A stretch of 64,000 nucleotides of DNA from Porticoccus sp964395715 (GCA_964395715.1 CAYNAU010000004.1:260111-324110); one strand, 5' to 3'. Positions 45,397-55,207 are shown, numbered from the stretch's first letter. Made by a program: numbers and translations. Notes: generated by a model not told the origin, from the sequence alone.

Positions 45397-46725
45397 ATGC
45401 AAGTGATCCGCACACTATCCAATTTTTTCACCACCATCATGCAGCGCTGGCTGCCCGATGCTTTCATCTTTGCCATCATCCTCACCTTTATCGTATTTAT
45501 TGCCGGCATGCTGGGCGAATCAAAGTCGCCCTCCCAGATGGCGAACTACTGGGGCGATGGTGTCTGGAACCTGCTGGTTTTTTCAATGCAGGTGACCATC
45601 AGCCTGGTGACGGGCAGTGTTCTGGCACAGACGACCGCGGTCAAACGAGTGTTGCGTGGCCTCGCCACGCTGGCCAAAAATCCCAGCCAGGCCATTCTGT
45701 TAATGACCTTTATTGCCCTGATCTGCGGATGGATCAGCTGGGCATTCGGGCTTATCGCCAGCGCTCTGATGGCGAGGGAGATTGCCCGTCATGTCAAAGG
45801 CGTTCACTACCCTCTTTTGGTCGCTTCTGCCTACTCGGGTATGGTGATATGGCACGCTGGGCTTTCAGGTTCCATTCCGCTAAAAATTGCGGTCTCGGAT
45901 GGCGATGTCCTCAGCTCCCTGATGCCGGGCATTGAAATCCCGTTGCAGGAAACCATTTTCAGCTGGGAGGTCTTGTCGGTTTGCCTGGTGGTGCTGCTCA
46001 CCCTGCCGGTCATTTTTCGCCTCATGATTCCGCCAGAACACGAGACTCAGGAAGTGGACCCCAGCCAACTGGGAGAAACGGAGCGGGTAGATATCAGACT
46101 CAAGACCCCCTCTGACCGCATTGAACACAGTCGCCTTCCCACTTTGTTGCTGGGATTGCTGGGCGGTTACTACCTGGTTGAATTTTTTCTTGATGGCGGC
46201 AGTGTCGGGCTAAACACCCTTAACCTAATCTTCCTTGTCTCAGGCCTTTTACTGCACCGCTCCACCACCAGCTACCTATTTGCCGTCAATGAAGCGGTCA
46301 AAGGATTGTCCGGTATAGTTCTGCAGTTCCCCCTTTACGCGGGCATCATGGGCATGATGGCGCAGTCGGGACTGGCGGCGTCAGTATCCACCTGGTTTAT
46401 CGATATATCGACGGTCGACACCTTCAATCTGTTTACCTTCCTCAGTGCCGGTGTTGTGAATTTCTTTGTGCCATCCGGCGGTGGACAATGGGCTGTTCAG
46501 GCACCGATTGTTATTCCCGCCGCGCAGTCACTGGGAATCCCCCTGAATCACGCTGCTATGGCAGTGGCCTTCGGGGATGCCTGGACCAACATGGTACAGC
46601 CATTCTGGGCGCTGCCCCTGCTTGGGATCGCCCGGCTGGGTATTCGGGACATCATGGGTTACTGCACGGTTGCCCTCTTGTGGACAGGACTGATTTTCGG
46701 GCTGGCCATGGTCTTTCTCTTCTAG
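45397..46725 (+). CDS. atoE: AtoE-type short-chain fatty acid transporter
   Basis: A 442-aa inner-membrane permease with about ten hydrophobic segments. The PSGGGQWAVQAPIV and FGDAWTNMVQPFWALPLL sequences are signatures of the AtoE family, which imports short-chain fatty acids. The start is uncertain: ATG 45397 is used, but AAAAAGG is spaced better for GTG 45403. No other ato genes are nearby. It shares a base with the next gene (TAGTG). Confidence 0.88.
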   Translation: MQVIRTLSNFFTTIMQRWLPDAFIFAIILTFIVFIAGMLGESKSPSQMANYWGDGVWNLLVFSMQVTISLVTGSVLAQTTAVKRVLRGLATLAKNPSQAILLMTFIALICGWISWAFGLIASALMAREIARHVKGVHYPLLVASAYSGMVIWHAGLSGSIPLKIAVSDGDVLSSLMPGIEIPLQETIFSWEVLSVCLVVLLTLPVIFRLMIPPEHETQEVDPSQLGETERVDIRLKTPSDRIEHSRLPTLLLGLLGGYYLVEFFLDGGSVGLNTLNLIFLVSGLLLHRSTTSYLFAVNEAVKGLSGIVLQFPLYAGIMGMMAQSGLAASVSTWFIDISTVDTFNLFTFLSAGVVNFFVPSGGGQWAVQAPIVIPAAQSLGIPLNHAAMAVAFGDAWTNMVQPFWALPLLGIARLGIRDIMGYCTVALLWTGLIFGLAMVFLF

Positions 46726-47297
46726 TGGGCATTGATACTGATAGCCAACCATTGAACGCTCTTCAACCTTCAGTGACACCACCTGATCCATGGATACTGT
46801 CTCATACCCACCGTATTCAGACAGGTCCTGTGCTCGACCTGGCCTGTGGCAGTGGCCGTCACGGCCGCCTGTTTCTCGAACGGGGGCTGACCGTTCACTT
46901 CCTGGACAGGGACCTGTCCGGAGTAGAGGATCTAGCGAGTTCATCTTCTGCCTACCTTCACTGCCACGACTTGGAAAATGGCACTGACCGGCCTTTCTGT
47001 GACGAGAAATTCCAGAGCATTATCGTGGTGAACTATCTGTGCAGACCCCTGTTGGCAGAACTTCCCGGCTGGTTAAAACCCGGCGGTGTGCTCCTTTACA
47101 AAACCTTTGCCCGGGGTAATGAGCAATATGGCCGGCCATCCAACCCCGACTATTTATTACACAAAAATGAATTGATGGATGTGTTTGGCGGTGCCATGGA
47201 TGTGATAGATTGCCGGCAGCAAACGGAAACAAAACCGCTGCGGATAACACAACACCTTTGCGCGGTGAAGCCTGCCCCGGGCAACTACAATGCATGA
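46725..47297 (+). CDS. class I SAM-dependent methyltransferase
   Basis: A 190-aa protein with SAM motif I VLDLACGSGRHGRLFLERG near residue 39 and a post-I acidic LDRD. The substrate cannot be named; KPGGVLLYKTFARGNEQYG resembles a small-molecule methyltransferase. The start is probably GTG 46725, overlapping the atoE stop. Longer frames run back into atoE. Confidence 0.78.
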   Translation: MGIDTDSQPLNALQPSVTPPDPWILSHTHRIQTGPVLDLACGSGRHGRLFLERGLTVHFLDRDLSGVEDLASSSSAYLHCHDLENGTDRPFCDEKFQSIIVVNYLCRPLLAELPGWLKPGGVLLYKTFARGNEQYGRPSNPDYLLHKNELMDVFGGAMDVIDCRQQTETKPLRITQHLCAVKPAPGNYNA

Positions 47298-47384
47298 AAC
47301 TAATGTGGACGTTTCTGAATCTAACCGTCCATCTGTATATCACGGACAACACCAAAAGACCTGCAGACATTGAATAAGCTGATC

Positions 47385-48824
47385 ATGACAAAAAAATTCT
47401 TCTGGTTTCTGGCATCGTGGCTGATCTGCCTGCCAGCTTCCGCCAGTATCATTGAATATTTCCGCGAGGAAGATGGCCATACCAACTGGCAGTACGTCGC
47501 CAACTGGTCCAGCGGAATTCTCATTGTTCTGTTATCGATAACCGTGGTGACACTTTTTTTCAGCCGTCGCCAGGCACATCTGGCCAACAAGGCCTTGGAG
47601 GCAATCCGTCAGGAACTGGAACAAAGAGTCAAGGAGCGCACAGCCACACTGGATGAATCCAACCGTCTATTACAGGAAGCAAATCAGCTGTTGCAAGGGG
47701 AAATCGCCCAACACCGCGAGACGGCCAACCGATTGCGCAACTCGGAGTCATATATCCGGGACATACTCAGCTCCATGCCATTGATGCTAATCGGGCTTAC
47801 CGCAGACGGGGTTATCACCCAGTGGAACCGGCGCGCGGAGGAAATCACCGGAATCCCTGCGACCAAAGCACTGGGCACCAATCTGTGGCAGACCTATCCC
47901 ACCATCACCCTCAGCCAGCAACAGGTAAAACGCTCCATGCAGGAGAAAAAGCCGCTCACCATCAAGCACAGTCAGCGCGGCCAATACCATTTTGATATCA
48001 CCATTTACCCACTGCGGGAGCAGGCGGAAACAGGTGCTGTGATCCTTGTCGACGATGTTACTCAGCATATCCTGGCGGCCAACATGCTGATTCAGAGGGA
48101 CAAGATGTCTTCCATGGGCGAGCTTGCAGCCACCATGGCCCACGACATCAACCCGCCCTTGCAGCAGATTCTCAGCGACGTACAAACCGTCAAAGAGGCA
48201 CTGCAGCAGCAGTCTCCTTCCTCAGTGGAAACCATTAACCGTCTGATGGATGAGGCCGACACCAACGGCAAGCAGGCACTGGCCATTATTCAGAACCTGC
48301 TGGATTTTGCACGCAGTCGCGGCGGAGAGCGTCACCCGGCGAATATCATTGATATCATCGAACACAGCCTGCAGCTGGCCAAGGACGTTCTCTCTGTCCC
48401 CTCAGGCCTGCATTTCCGCGATATTTCGATCGAACGTCACTACAACCAGAATCTTCCCAAGATACCCTGCTATGCAACCGAATTGCAGCAGGTCTTCCTG
48501 AGCCTGTTCAGACATGCCTGTCATGCGCTTGGTCAGGTTCAGAAAGCGGGGCACACCCCCATTATCCGGATCCAGGTAATGGTCTGTTATGACATGCTGT
48601 GGATTAAGGTTCAGCACAATGGCGTCGGCATTACCAACGAGGAACAGCAGTATATTTTTGAGCCTTTCTTTACCCACACCCCGGGCAAAGCAGAAGATTA
48701 CGATGCGGGAAAACGTCTGTCGTTCTCACACTTCATCATCACAGAGCAGCACCAAGGGCAACTGGCCGTCACCTCAGATCTTAATGTCGGCACCACTTTC
48801 CACCTGCAGCTGCCATTAACCTAG
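47385..48824 (+). CDS. PAS-domain sensor histidine kinase homologue with degenerate ATP-binding site
   Basis: A 479-aa protein with a signal peptide, one membrane helix (about residues 41-60), a coiled coil, a PAS domain (about 125-235), a His-containing dimerisation domain and an HATPase-like domain. The phosphoacceptor His is present (H253, MAHDINPPL). Key ATP-binding residues are not: the N-box Asn is His377 (RHACHAL), the G1 Asp is His411 (HNGVGI), and the G2 GxGLGL is GKRLSF at 442-447. The F-box EPFFTHTPG is recognisable. It may be a pseudokinase. No response regulator is adjacent. ATG 47385 is preferred to TTG 47370 for its signal sequence. Confidence 0.85.
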   Translation: MTKKFFWFLASWLICLPASASIIEYFREEDGHTNWQYVANWSSGILIVLLSITVVTLFFSRRQAHLANKALEAIRQELEQRVKERTATLDESNRLLQEANQLLQGEIAQHRETANRLRNSESYIRDILSSMPLMLIGLTADGVITQWNRRAEEITGIPATKALGTNLWQTYPTITLSQQQVKRSMQEKKPLTIKHSQRGQYHFDITIYPLREQAETGAVILVDDVTQHILAANMLIQRDKMSSMGELAATMAHDINPPLQQILSDVQTVKEALQQQSPSSVETINRLMDEADTNGKQALAIIQNLLDFARSRGGERHPANIIDIIEHSLQLAKDVLSVPSGLHFRDISIERHYNQNLPKIPCYATELQQVFLSLFRHACHALGQVQKAGHTPIIRIQVMVCYDMLWIKVQHNGVGITNEEQQYIFEPFFTHTPGKAEDYDAGKRLSFSHFIITEQHQGQLAVTSDLNVGTTFHLQLPLT

Positions 48825-48839
48825 GAAGTCCTGGTGGCG

Positions 48840-49886
48840 TCAGTTCTCTGATTCAGGGTAGCCGTCTGGATTCTCGCGCTGCCAGCGCCAGCTGTCTGCC
48901 ATCATTTCTTCCAGCCCCCGCCTGGCTTTCCAGCCCAGCTCACGTTCGGCCTTGCTGGCATCAGACCAGCACTCGGCCACATCGCCGGGGCGCCGGGCGA
49001 CAATCTCGTAAGGGATCTGGCACTGCGCAACAGACTCAAAGGCGCGAATCATTTCCAGCACAGAAATTCCGTTACCTGTACCCAGATTCCATGTTCGGCA
49101 GCCAAAGGGGGCATCAGCGGCCATCAACACCTCAAGCGCACTCACATGCCCCTCGGCAAGATCCATCACATGCAGATAATCTCTCACCCCGGTACCATCT
49201 GGTGTCGGATAATCGCCGCCAAACACAGACAGCTTTGACAACTTTCCCACAGCAACCTGAGTAATATAGGGTAACAGGTTGTTGGGGATACCTTTGGGGT
49301 CTTCACCGACAAGGCCACTGGGATGTGCACCCACTGGATTGAAGTATCTCAGGATGGCTACTCGCCAGAACGGGTTATCAGCAATTTTGTCTGCGCTCTC
49401 CAGATCCTGAAGGATCTCCTCAATCATCAACTTGGAACGTCCGTAGGGATTAGTAGCCTGCAGAGGAAAATCCTCTGTGATGGGCGTGCTCGCAGGATCG
49501 CCATAAACAGTCGCAGAAGAACTGAAAATAAAATCCTTTATCCCTGCAGCCTTCATCGCTTCCAGCAGGGTCACAGATCCGCTCACATTGTTGCGATAGT
49601 AGGTAAGTGGCTCCAGACACGACTCACCTACCGCTTTGAAGCCGGCAAAATGCATCACCGCATCGATGGCGTGGTTACTGAACAGCTCATCCAGAACATC
49701 GCGATCATTGACGCTAGCTTCCACGACCGGGAAATCACAACCCGTGATCTGCATAACCCGTTGCAGAGATACCGGAGAGCTATTGCTGTAATTATCGAAC
49801 GCCACAATCTCATGGCCGGCATCAATCAACGCAATACAGGCATGACAACCAATATATCCGGCGGCACCGGTTACCAGAACTTTCAC
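48840..49886 (-). CDS. galE: UDP-glucose 4-epimerase
   Basis: A 348-aa short-chain dehydrogenase-type epimerase. The NAD loop is VTGAAGYIG, the catalytic Tyr-Lys pair is in YGRSK, and NLGTGNGISV is the family's C-terminal motif. It interconverts UDP-glucose and UDP-galactose for surface polysaccharides. It is separate from the ribosomal operon upstream by a strong terminator. Confidence 0.95.
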   Translation of the reverse strand: MKVLVTGAAGYIGCHACIALIDAGHEIVAFDNYSNSSPVSLQRVMQITGCDFPVVEASVNDRDVLDELFSNHAIDAVMHFAGFKAVGESCLEPLTYYRNNVSGSVTLLEAMKAAGIKDFIFSSSATVYGDPASTPITEDFPLQATNPYGRSKLMIEEILQDLESADKIADNPFWRVAILRYFNPVGAHPSGLVGEDPKGIPNNLLPYITQVAVGKLSKLSVFGGDYPTPDGTGVRDYLHVMDLAEGHVSALEVLMAADAPFGCRTWNLGTGNGISVLEMIRAFESVAQCQIPYEIVARRPGDVAECWSDASKAERELGWKARRGLEEMMADSWRWQRENPDGYPESEN

Positions 49887-49974
49887 GTTTTTTACCCTGT
49901 GAGATGAAACCGCTGTTTATTATCCCATAGCCTATGGAAAATAGAGCAGCTTATAAGAAGATAAGTCGTAAGAC

Positions 49975-50005
49975 GAAAAAGCCGGGCAATTTGCCCGGCT
50001 TTTGA
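49975..50005 (-). terminator. terminator of the alpha operon
   Basis: AAAAGCCGGGCAA and TTGCCCGGCTTTT form a perfect stem with a tight loop; on the minus strand the stem ends in five Ts. It lies 20 bp after rplQ. Confidence 0.92.
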
Positions 50006-50027
50006 TATCTGGATTGAAAACTATCCG

Positions 50028-50423
50028 TTACTCTTCGGAATCATCAATCTCAACTGCTTCAACGTCTGGACGGTCAACAAGCTCTACATAAGCCATGGGA
50101 GCCGCATCCCCAGAACGCAGACCACACTTGAGAATGCGAATGTAACCGCCAGGACGACCCTCGTAGCGGGGACCCAGCTCACCAAACAGCTTGCCAACAG
50201 CAGCTTTGTCACGCAAACGACTGAAGGCCAGGCGACGGTTGGCCACACTGTCCTGCTTTGCCAACGTGATCAGCGGCTCGGCCACACGGCGCAGCTCTTT
50301 GGCTTTTGGCAAGGTGGTCTTGATCAGCTCATGCTCTACCAGAGAGTTTGTCATGTTGCGGAACATGGCGCGACGGTGAGCACCTGTACGGCTAAGTTTG
50401 CGGCCACTATAACGATGACGCAT
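50028..50423 (-). CDS. rplQ: 50S ribosomal protein L17
   Basis: A 131-aa L17 with the N-terminal MRHRYSGRKLSR signature and an acidic C-terminal tail. It is the last gene of the alpha operon. Confidence 0.98.
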   Translation of the reverse strand: MRHRYSGRKLSRTGAHRRAMFRNMTNSLVEHELIKTTLPKAKELRRVAEPLITLAKQDSVANRRLAFSRLRDKAAVGKLFGELGPRYEGRPGGYIRILKCGLRSGDAAPMAYVELVDRPDVEAVEIDDSEE

Positions 50424-50503
50424 GATTCTACTTCCTTTAAAAGTGTTGCTATCTCAGCAATAAACTCAATTTCACGGTATCTGCCAGGCAGATACCGCAG
50501 CAA

Positions 50504-51502
50504 TTAAATATGGTCGTTCTCGGTGCGCAGGCTTGAGGGCGGCCAATTTTCCAGGCGCATACCCAGAGACAAACCGCGTGATGCCAGCACATCCTTAATT
50601 TCAGTCAGTGACTTTTTACCCAGATTGGGAGTTTTCAGCAGCTCTACTTCTGTGCGCTGAATCAGGTCACCAATATAATAAATACTCTCGGCCTTCAGGC
50701 AGTTGGCAGAACGTACGGTCAGCTCAAGGTCATCAACCGGGCGCAGCAAGATAGGATCGACTTCTTCCTCTTTCTCAACCGGCTCGGAGAGGCTCTCACT
50801 CTCCAGATCGACAAAGACAGCCAGTTGTTGCTGCAGGATCGTCGCAGCACGGCGAATCGCCTCTTCGGGATCGATCGTACCGTTGGTTTCGAGATCCAGA
50901 ACCAGTTTATCCAAGTCAGTACGCTGCTCAACACGTGCGCTTTCGACCACATAGGCCACGCGGCGCACCGGGCTGAATGTAGCATCAAGGTGCAAACGGC
51001 CAATGGAGCGTGTCTCGTCCTCGTCAGAAGCACGGCTGTCCGCCGGCTGATAGCCACGGCCGAGCATCACATGCAACGTCATTTCCAGAGAAGTATCACC
51101 GGTGATATTGGCAATTACATGCTCCGGGTTTTTGATTTCAGTGGCGTTATCCACCTGAATGTCGCCGGCTGTAACTACACCTTTACCCTTCTTGCTCAGT
51201 GTCAGGGTAACTTCTTCTTTGTCATGCAGGACGATGGCGACATCCTTCAGATTCAGAAGAATTTCAATGACATCTTCCTGAACACCTTCAATACTGCTGT
51301 ATTCATGCAGTACGCCTTCAATTTCCACTTCAACGATGGCAGCACCTGCCATTGAGGAGAGAAGAATGCGACGCAGTGCATTACCCAGCGTATGTCCAAA
51401 ACCGCGCTCGAGCGGTTCCAAAACAACCTTGGCACGAGTGGAGCCATACTCGGTTACATCAATGTTTCTGGGCGTCAAAAATTCATGTACTGATGTCTGC
51501 AT
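50504..51502 (-). CDS. rpoA: RNA polymerase alpha subunit
   Basis: A 332-aa subunit with the N-terminal assembly domain (LEPLERGFGHTLGNALRRILLSS) and the C-terminal domain that binds UP elements and activators (LLKTPNLGKKSLTEIKDVL). It lies between rpsD and rplQ as usual. Confidence 0.98.
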   Translation of the reverse strand: MQTSVHEFLTPRNIDVTEYGSTRAKVVLEPLERGFGHTLGNALRRILLSSMAGAAIVEVEIEGVLHEYSSIEGVQEDVIEILLNLKDVAIVLHDKEEVTLTLSKKGKGVVTAGDIQVDNATEIKNPEHVIANITGDTSLEMTLHVMLGRGYQPADSRASDEDETRSIGRLHLDATFSPVRRVAYVVESARVEQRTDLDKLVLDLETNGTIDPEEAIRRAATILQQQLAVFVDLESESLSEPVEKEEEVDPILLRPVDDLELTVRSANCLKAESIYYIGDLIQRTEVELLKTPNLGKKSLTEIKDVLASRGLSLGMRLENWPPSSLRTENDHI

Positions 51503-51552
51503 ATTTGTTCCTGCTCGTTGGTGTCGCTTCGCTATCGTTTAATGACAACGCG

Positions 51553-52173
51553 TTACTTGGAGTAGAGTTCCACAATCAGGTTTTCATTGATTTCGGCAGG
51601 AAGATCGGCGCGTTCCGGAGTGCGTTTGAAAACGCCTTCCAGCTTGTTGGCATCGACTTCTACCCAATCAACCAGACCACGCTGTGAAGCGATCTGAATA
51701 GCTGATTGAATACGCAATTGATTCTTGGACTTTTCACGAATGCTCACGACATCACCGTCAGCAACACGGTAAGAAGCGATGTTCACTTTCTTGCCGTTGA
51801 CTAGGATGGCATTGTGCGCGACCAGCTGACGAGCTTCTGCACGTGTTGAGCCAAAGCCCATGCGATACACGACATTGTCCAGACGACGCTCCAGCAACTG
51901 CAGCAGGTTCTCACCGGTTGCACCTTTAATGCGAGCGGCTTCCTTGTAGTAGTTGCGGAATTGTTTTTCGAGCACACCGTAGAGACGACGTACTTTTTGC
52001 TTTTCACGCAGCTGAACGCCATAGTCTGACAGGCGTCCACGGCGCTGGCCGTGTTGTCCGGGAGCGCTTTCTGCACGACACTTGGATTCCAGCGGACGAA
52101 TACCGCTCTTCAGGAAAAGATCAGTGCCTTCGCGACGGGAAAGTTTACACGTTGGTCCGAGATATCTTGCCAT
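51553..52173 (-). CDS. rpsD: 30S ribosomal protein S4
   Basis: A 206-aa S4 with the N-terminal MARYLGPTCKLSRREG and the S4 RNA-binding domain (RLDNVVYRMGFGSTRAEARQLV). In E. coli S4 represses its own operon at the translational level. Confidence 0.98.
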   Translation of the reverse strand: MARYLGPTCKLSRREGTDLFLKSGIRPLESKCRAESAPGQHGQRRGRLSDYGVQLREKQKVRRLYGVLEKQFRNYYKEAARIKGATGENLLQLLERRLDNVVYRMGFGSTRAEARQLVAHNAILVNGKKVNIASYRVADGDVVSIREKSKNQLRIQSAIQIASQRGLVDWVEVDANKLEGVFKRTPERADLPAEINENLIVELYSK

Positions 52174-52188
52174 TAGTTCACTTCCTCG

Positions 52189-52581
52189 TTATACCCGACG
52201 TTTCTTCGGCGGACGACAACCATTGTGCGGGATTGGCGTCACGTCGGTGATATTGGTAATTTTAAAGCCGGCGTTATTCAGCGCGCGCACGGCAGATTCG
52301 CGACCCGGACCAGGACCTTTAACCTGAACATCCAGATTCTTCAAACCGTATTCCTGTGCAGCCAGGCCAGCGCGTTCGGCAGCTACCTGAGCGGCAAAGG
52401 GTGTACTTTTGCGTGATCCGCGGAAACCGGAACCACCAGAAGTAGCCCAGCTCAGGGTATTACCCTGGCGGTCAGTGATGGTCACAATGGTGTTGTTGAA
52501 AGAAGCATGGATATGAGCCACGCCGTCGACAACGTTCTTTTTGACCTTCTTACGAACAGTTTTTTGTCCAGGCTTTGCCAT
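52189..52581 (-). CDS. rpsK: 30S ribosomal protein S11
   Basis: A 130-aa S11 with GVAHIHASFNNTIVTITD and the C-terminal HNGCRPPKKRRV. Alpha operon. Confidence 0.98.
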   Translation of the reverse strand: MAKPGQKTVRKKVKKNVVDGVAHIHASFNNTIVTITDRQGNTLSWATSGGSGFRGSRKSTPFAAQVAAERAGLAAQEYGLKNLDVQVKGPGPGRESAVRALNNAGFKITNITDVTPIPHNGCRPPKKRRV

Positions 52582-52593
52582 TTGTCTTCTTTC

Positions 52594-52950
52594 CTATCGC
52601 TTGATGGGCTTGCGAGGCCCTTTGCGGGTACGCGCATTGGTTTTGGTGCGCTGGCCACGCAAAGGCAGGCCGCGGCGATGACGGAGGCCACGGTAACAAC
52701 CGAGATCCATCAATCGCTTGATGTTCATGCTGACCTCACGACGCAGGTCACCTTCTACAGTACGTTCACCAACGGCATTGCGCACTGCGTCCATTTGCTC
52801 ATCGCTGAGATCAGCAATTTTAACGTCTTCAGCAATACCCACCTGGGCGCAGATAGCCCGGGCAGTGGTACGACCAATCCCGAAAACATAGGTAAGTGAG
52901 ATCACCGCATGTTTGTTATCTGGGATGTTGACACCGGCAATACGGGCCAT
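52594..52950 (-). CDS. rpsM: 30S ribosomal protein S13
   Basis: A 118-aa S13 beginning MARIAGVNIPDNKH. ATG 52950 is used in place of the GTG one codon upstream. It is the first gene of the alpha operon; a possible promoter lies in the 123-bp gap before it. Confidence 0.97.
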   Translation of the reverse strand: MARIAGVNIPDNKHAVISLTYVFGIGRTTARAICAQVGIAEDVKIADLSDEQMDAVRNAVGERTVEGDLRREVSMNIKRLMDLGCYRGLRHRRGLPLRGQRTKTNARTRKGPRKPIKR

Positions 52951-53032
52951 CACTACACTCCACTTTAATGTTTAACAGTTTTCCGGCTATTTTTTGCTTT
53001 ACCAACACCTAGGCTGGCGAAAAAGGCGCAAA

Positions 53033-53061
53033 AGGATAGCTTTCGAAACAATAAAAATCAA
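53033..53061 (-). promoter_or_regulatory. putative alpha-operon promoter
   Basis: On the minus strand TTGATT and TATCCT are 17 bp apart, between rpmJ and rpsM. The predicted leader is about 75 nt. Confidence 0.4.
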
Positions 53062-53074
53062 TAACTCCGTGCAA

Positions 53075-53191
53075 TTAACCCTGACGCTGCTTATGGCGGG
53101 GTTCTGCACTGCAAATTACTCTGACAACACTTTTGCGCTTCACGACTTTACAGTTGCGGCACATTTTTTTTACAGAAGCACGTACTTTCAT
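53075..53191 (-). CDS. rpmJ: 50S ribosomal protein L36
   Basis: A 38-aa protein starting MKVRASVKKMCRNCKVV and ending RHKQRQG. The zinc ligands C11, C14, C27 and H33 are all kept, so this is the zinc-binding (C+) form. It lies 19 bp after secY and is easily missed for its size. Confidence 0.97.
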   Translation of the reverse strand: MKVRASVKKMCRNCKVVKRKSVVRVICSAEPRHKQRQG

Positions 53192-53210
53192 TTCGTCACC
53201 TCAACTTCTA

Positions 53211-54533
53211 CTAGCGAATTCCACTGCCATAACCTTTCAAATTTGATTTCTTCATCAGCGATTCATACTGGTGAGACATCAAATGAGATTGCACCTGGGC
53301 CATGAAATCCATGGTTACAACCACTGCGATCAGCAGTGACGTACCACCAAGATAAAATGGTACGTTGAAATAAATATTCAGAAACTGTGGCAGCAAACAA
53401 ACAGCAGTCATGTACAGGCCACCCACCAGGGTCAGGCGTGTCATCACACCATCGATATATTTGGCCGTTTGCTCTCCGGGGCGAATTCCGGGAAGGAACG
53501 CGCCGCCACGTTTCAGGTTATCTGCCATTTCACGGGGGTTGAACATCAACGCCGAGTAGAAAAAGCAGAAGAAAATAATCAGGCCGGCAAATAACAGCAC
53601 ATTCAGCGGCTGGCCGGGGCCGATAAATAATGCCACGTCCTGCAGCCAGTCCGGGCTGTCCGCACCCTGTCCAAACCATTGGGCAATGGAGGCCGGGAAC
53701 AGCAGAATACTGCTGGCAAAAATCGCCGGGATCACGCCTGCCATGTTCACTTTCAGGGGCAGATGGCTGGTCTGAGCCGGGCCACGTCCTGGCTGGCGCT
53801 GAGCATAATTTACCGTGACACGGCGCTGTCCTCGCTCGACGAACACCACAAAGTACACAACCGCAATGGCCAGCAGCGCAATGAACAGCAGTGCCAGAAT
53901 ATGGAGATCGCCCTGACGCGAAGACTCAAATGCCTGGCCAATTGCCGAGGGAATGCCGGCAACAATACCCGCAAAAATCAGCATGGAAATACCGTTACCC
54001 ACACCGCGCTCAGTAATCTGTTCACCGAGCCACATCATAAACACGGCACCGGTAACCAGCGACACAACTGCGATAAAGTAGAAACTGAAGTCCGCGGTAA
54101 ATGCTAGGCCCTGTCCTGCCAAGCCCACGGACATACCAATAGCCTGAACCGTTGCCAACAGTACCGTACCATAGCGGGTGTACTGGTTGATTTTGCGACG
54201 TCCGGCATCGCCTTCTTTCTTGAGCTGCTCCAGAGACGGCGTTACCGCAGTCAACAGCTGCATGATGATCGAGGCAGAAATGTACGGCATGATCCCCAGA
54301 GCGAGGATACTCATGCGTTCCAGTGCACCACCGGAGAACATGTTGAACAGGCCGATGATGGTACCCTGGTTCTGGTTGAACATATCCGCCAGACGATCGG
54401 GATCAATCCCAGGAACAGGGATATGGGTACCGATTCGGTAAATCACCAGAGCAATGAATAAAAAGCGAAGGCGAGCCCACAGCTCGCCCAAACCTTTTAT
54501 GTTGCCCTGCGGCATATTCCCGGGTTTAGCCAT
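53211..54533 (-). CDS. secY: protein translocase subunit SecY
   Basis: A 440-aa inner-membrane protein with ten helices, the core of the SecYEG channel. The GIMPYISASIIMQLL and GIRPGEQTAKYID segments are diagnostic. It lies at the end of the spc operon. Confidence 0.98.
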   Translation of the reverse strand: MAKPGNMPQGNIKGLGELWARLRFLFIALVIYRIGTHIPVPGIDPDRLADMFNQNQGTIIGLFNMFSGGALERMSILALGIMPYISASIIMQLLTAVTPSLEQLKKEGDAGRRKINQYTRYGTVLLATVQAIGMSVGLAGQGLAFTADFSFYFIAVVSLVTGAVFMMWLGEQITERGVGNGISMLIFAGIVAGIPSAIGQAFESSRQGDLHILALLFIALLAIAVVYFVVFVERGQRRVTVNYAQRQPGRGPAQTSHLPLKVNMAGVIPAIFASSILLFPASIAQWFGQGADSPDWLQDVALFIGPGQPLNVLLFAGLIIFFCFFYSALMFNPREMADNLKRGGAFLPGIRPGEQTAKYIDGVMTRLTLVGGLYMTAVCLLPQFLNIYFNVPFYLGGTSLLIAVVVTMDFMAQVQSHLMSHQYESLMKKSNLKGYGSGIR

Positions 54534-54539
54534 CAGGCG

Positions 54540-54974
54540 TTACTCTTCTACCTTGCCACCAGCTGCTTCAATAGCAGCCTTGGCACCTTTGGTCACACGC
54601 AGGCCCTTAACAGTGACAGCTTTATTCAGCTCACCGGAAAGGAACACTTTGGCACGCTCGATGGAACCATTAATCACACCGGCTTCGCGCAGTGACGCGA
54701 TATCCACAGTCTCACCGGCAACCTTGTTCAGCTCACTCAAACGGATTTCTGCTGTGACGCGAGAAATACGGGAAGTAAAGCCATACTTGGGCAGACGTTT
54801 CTGCAAAGGCATTTGACCGCCTTCGAAACCCGGACGCACACTTCCACCGGAGCGGGACTTTTGACCTTTGTGTCCACGACCACCAGTTTTGCCCAGGCCG
54901 CTGCCGATACCACGACCAACGCGCTTGCCTTCTTTAATTCTGCCCGGTGCGGGACTCAGCGTATTCAGACGCAT
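54540..54974 (-). CDS. rplO: 50S ribosomal protein L15
   Basis: A 144-aa L15 with the N-terminal LNTLSPAPG and the Gly/Lys-rich RGIGSGLGKTGGRGHKGQKS. Spc operon. Confidence 0.97.
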   Translation of the reverse strand: MRLNTLSPAPGRIKEGKRVGRGIGSGLGKTGGRGHKGQKSRSGGSVRPGFEGGQMPLQKRLPKYGFTSRISRVTAEIRLSELNKVAGETVDIASLREAGVINGSIERAKVFLSGELNKAVTVKGLRVTKGAKAAIEAAGGKVEE

Positions 54975-54976
54975 TA

Positions 54977-55165
54977 TTACTCTCCCTCAACCTTAACCAG
55001 ATAGTTCACTTTATTAATCATGCCACGCACTGAAGGAGTGTCTTCAACTTCCACAGTGTGGTTTATGCGACGCAGACCAAGTCCGGCAACACAGGCTTTG
55101 TGCGCTGCAAGGCGGCCGTGGATGCTACGCACCTGAGTAACCTTAATTTTTTTAACGTTCGACAT
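54977..55165 (-). CDS. rpmD: 50S ribosomal protein L30
   Basis: A 62-aa L30 with the family core VRSIHGRLAAHKACVAGLGLRR. It is 2 bp upstream of rplO. Confidence 0.96.
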   Translation of the reverse strand: MSNVKKIKVTQVRSIHGRLAAHKACVAGLGLRRINHTVEVEDTPSVRGMINKVNYLVKVEGE

Positions 55166-55207
55166 GGTAAAGCTTCCGTTGTACTTCGCCCGGCATCAGC
55201 CGCACGC

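Noticed and set aside
46488..46724. Upstream extension of the methyltransferase frame into atoE
   Set aside because: The region encodes the AtoE signature motifs in another frame, so the methyltransferase must begin at or near GTG 46725.
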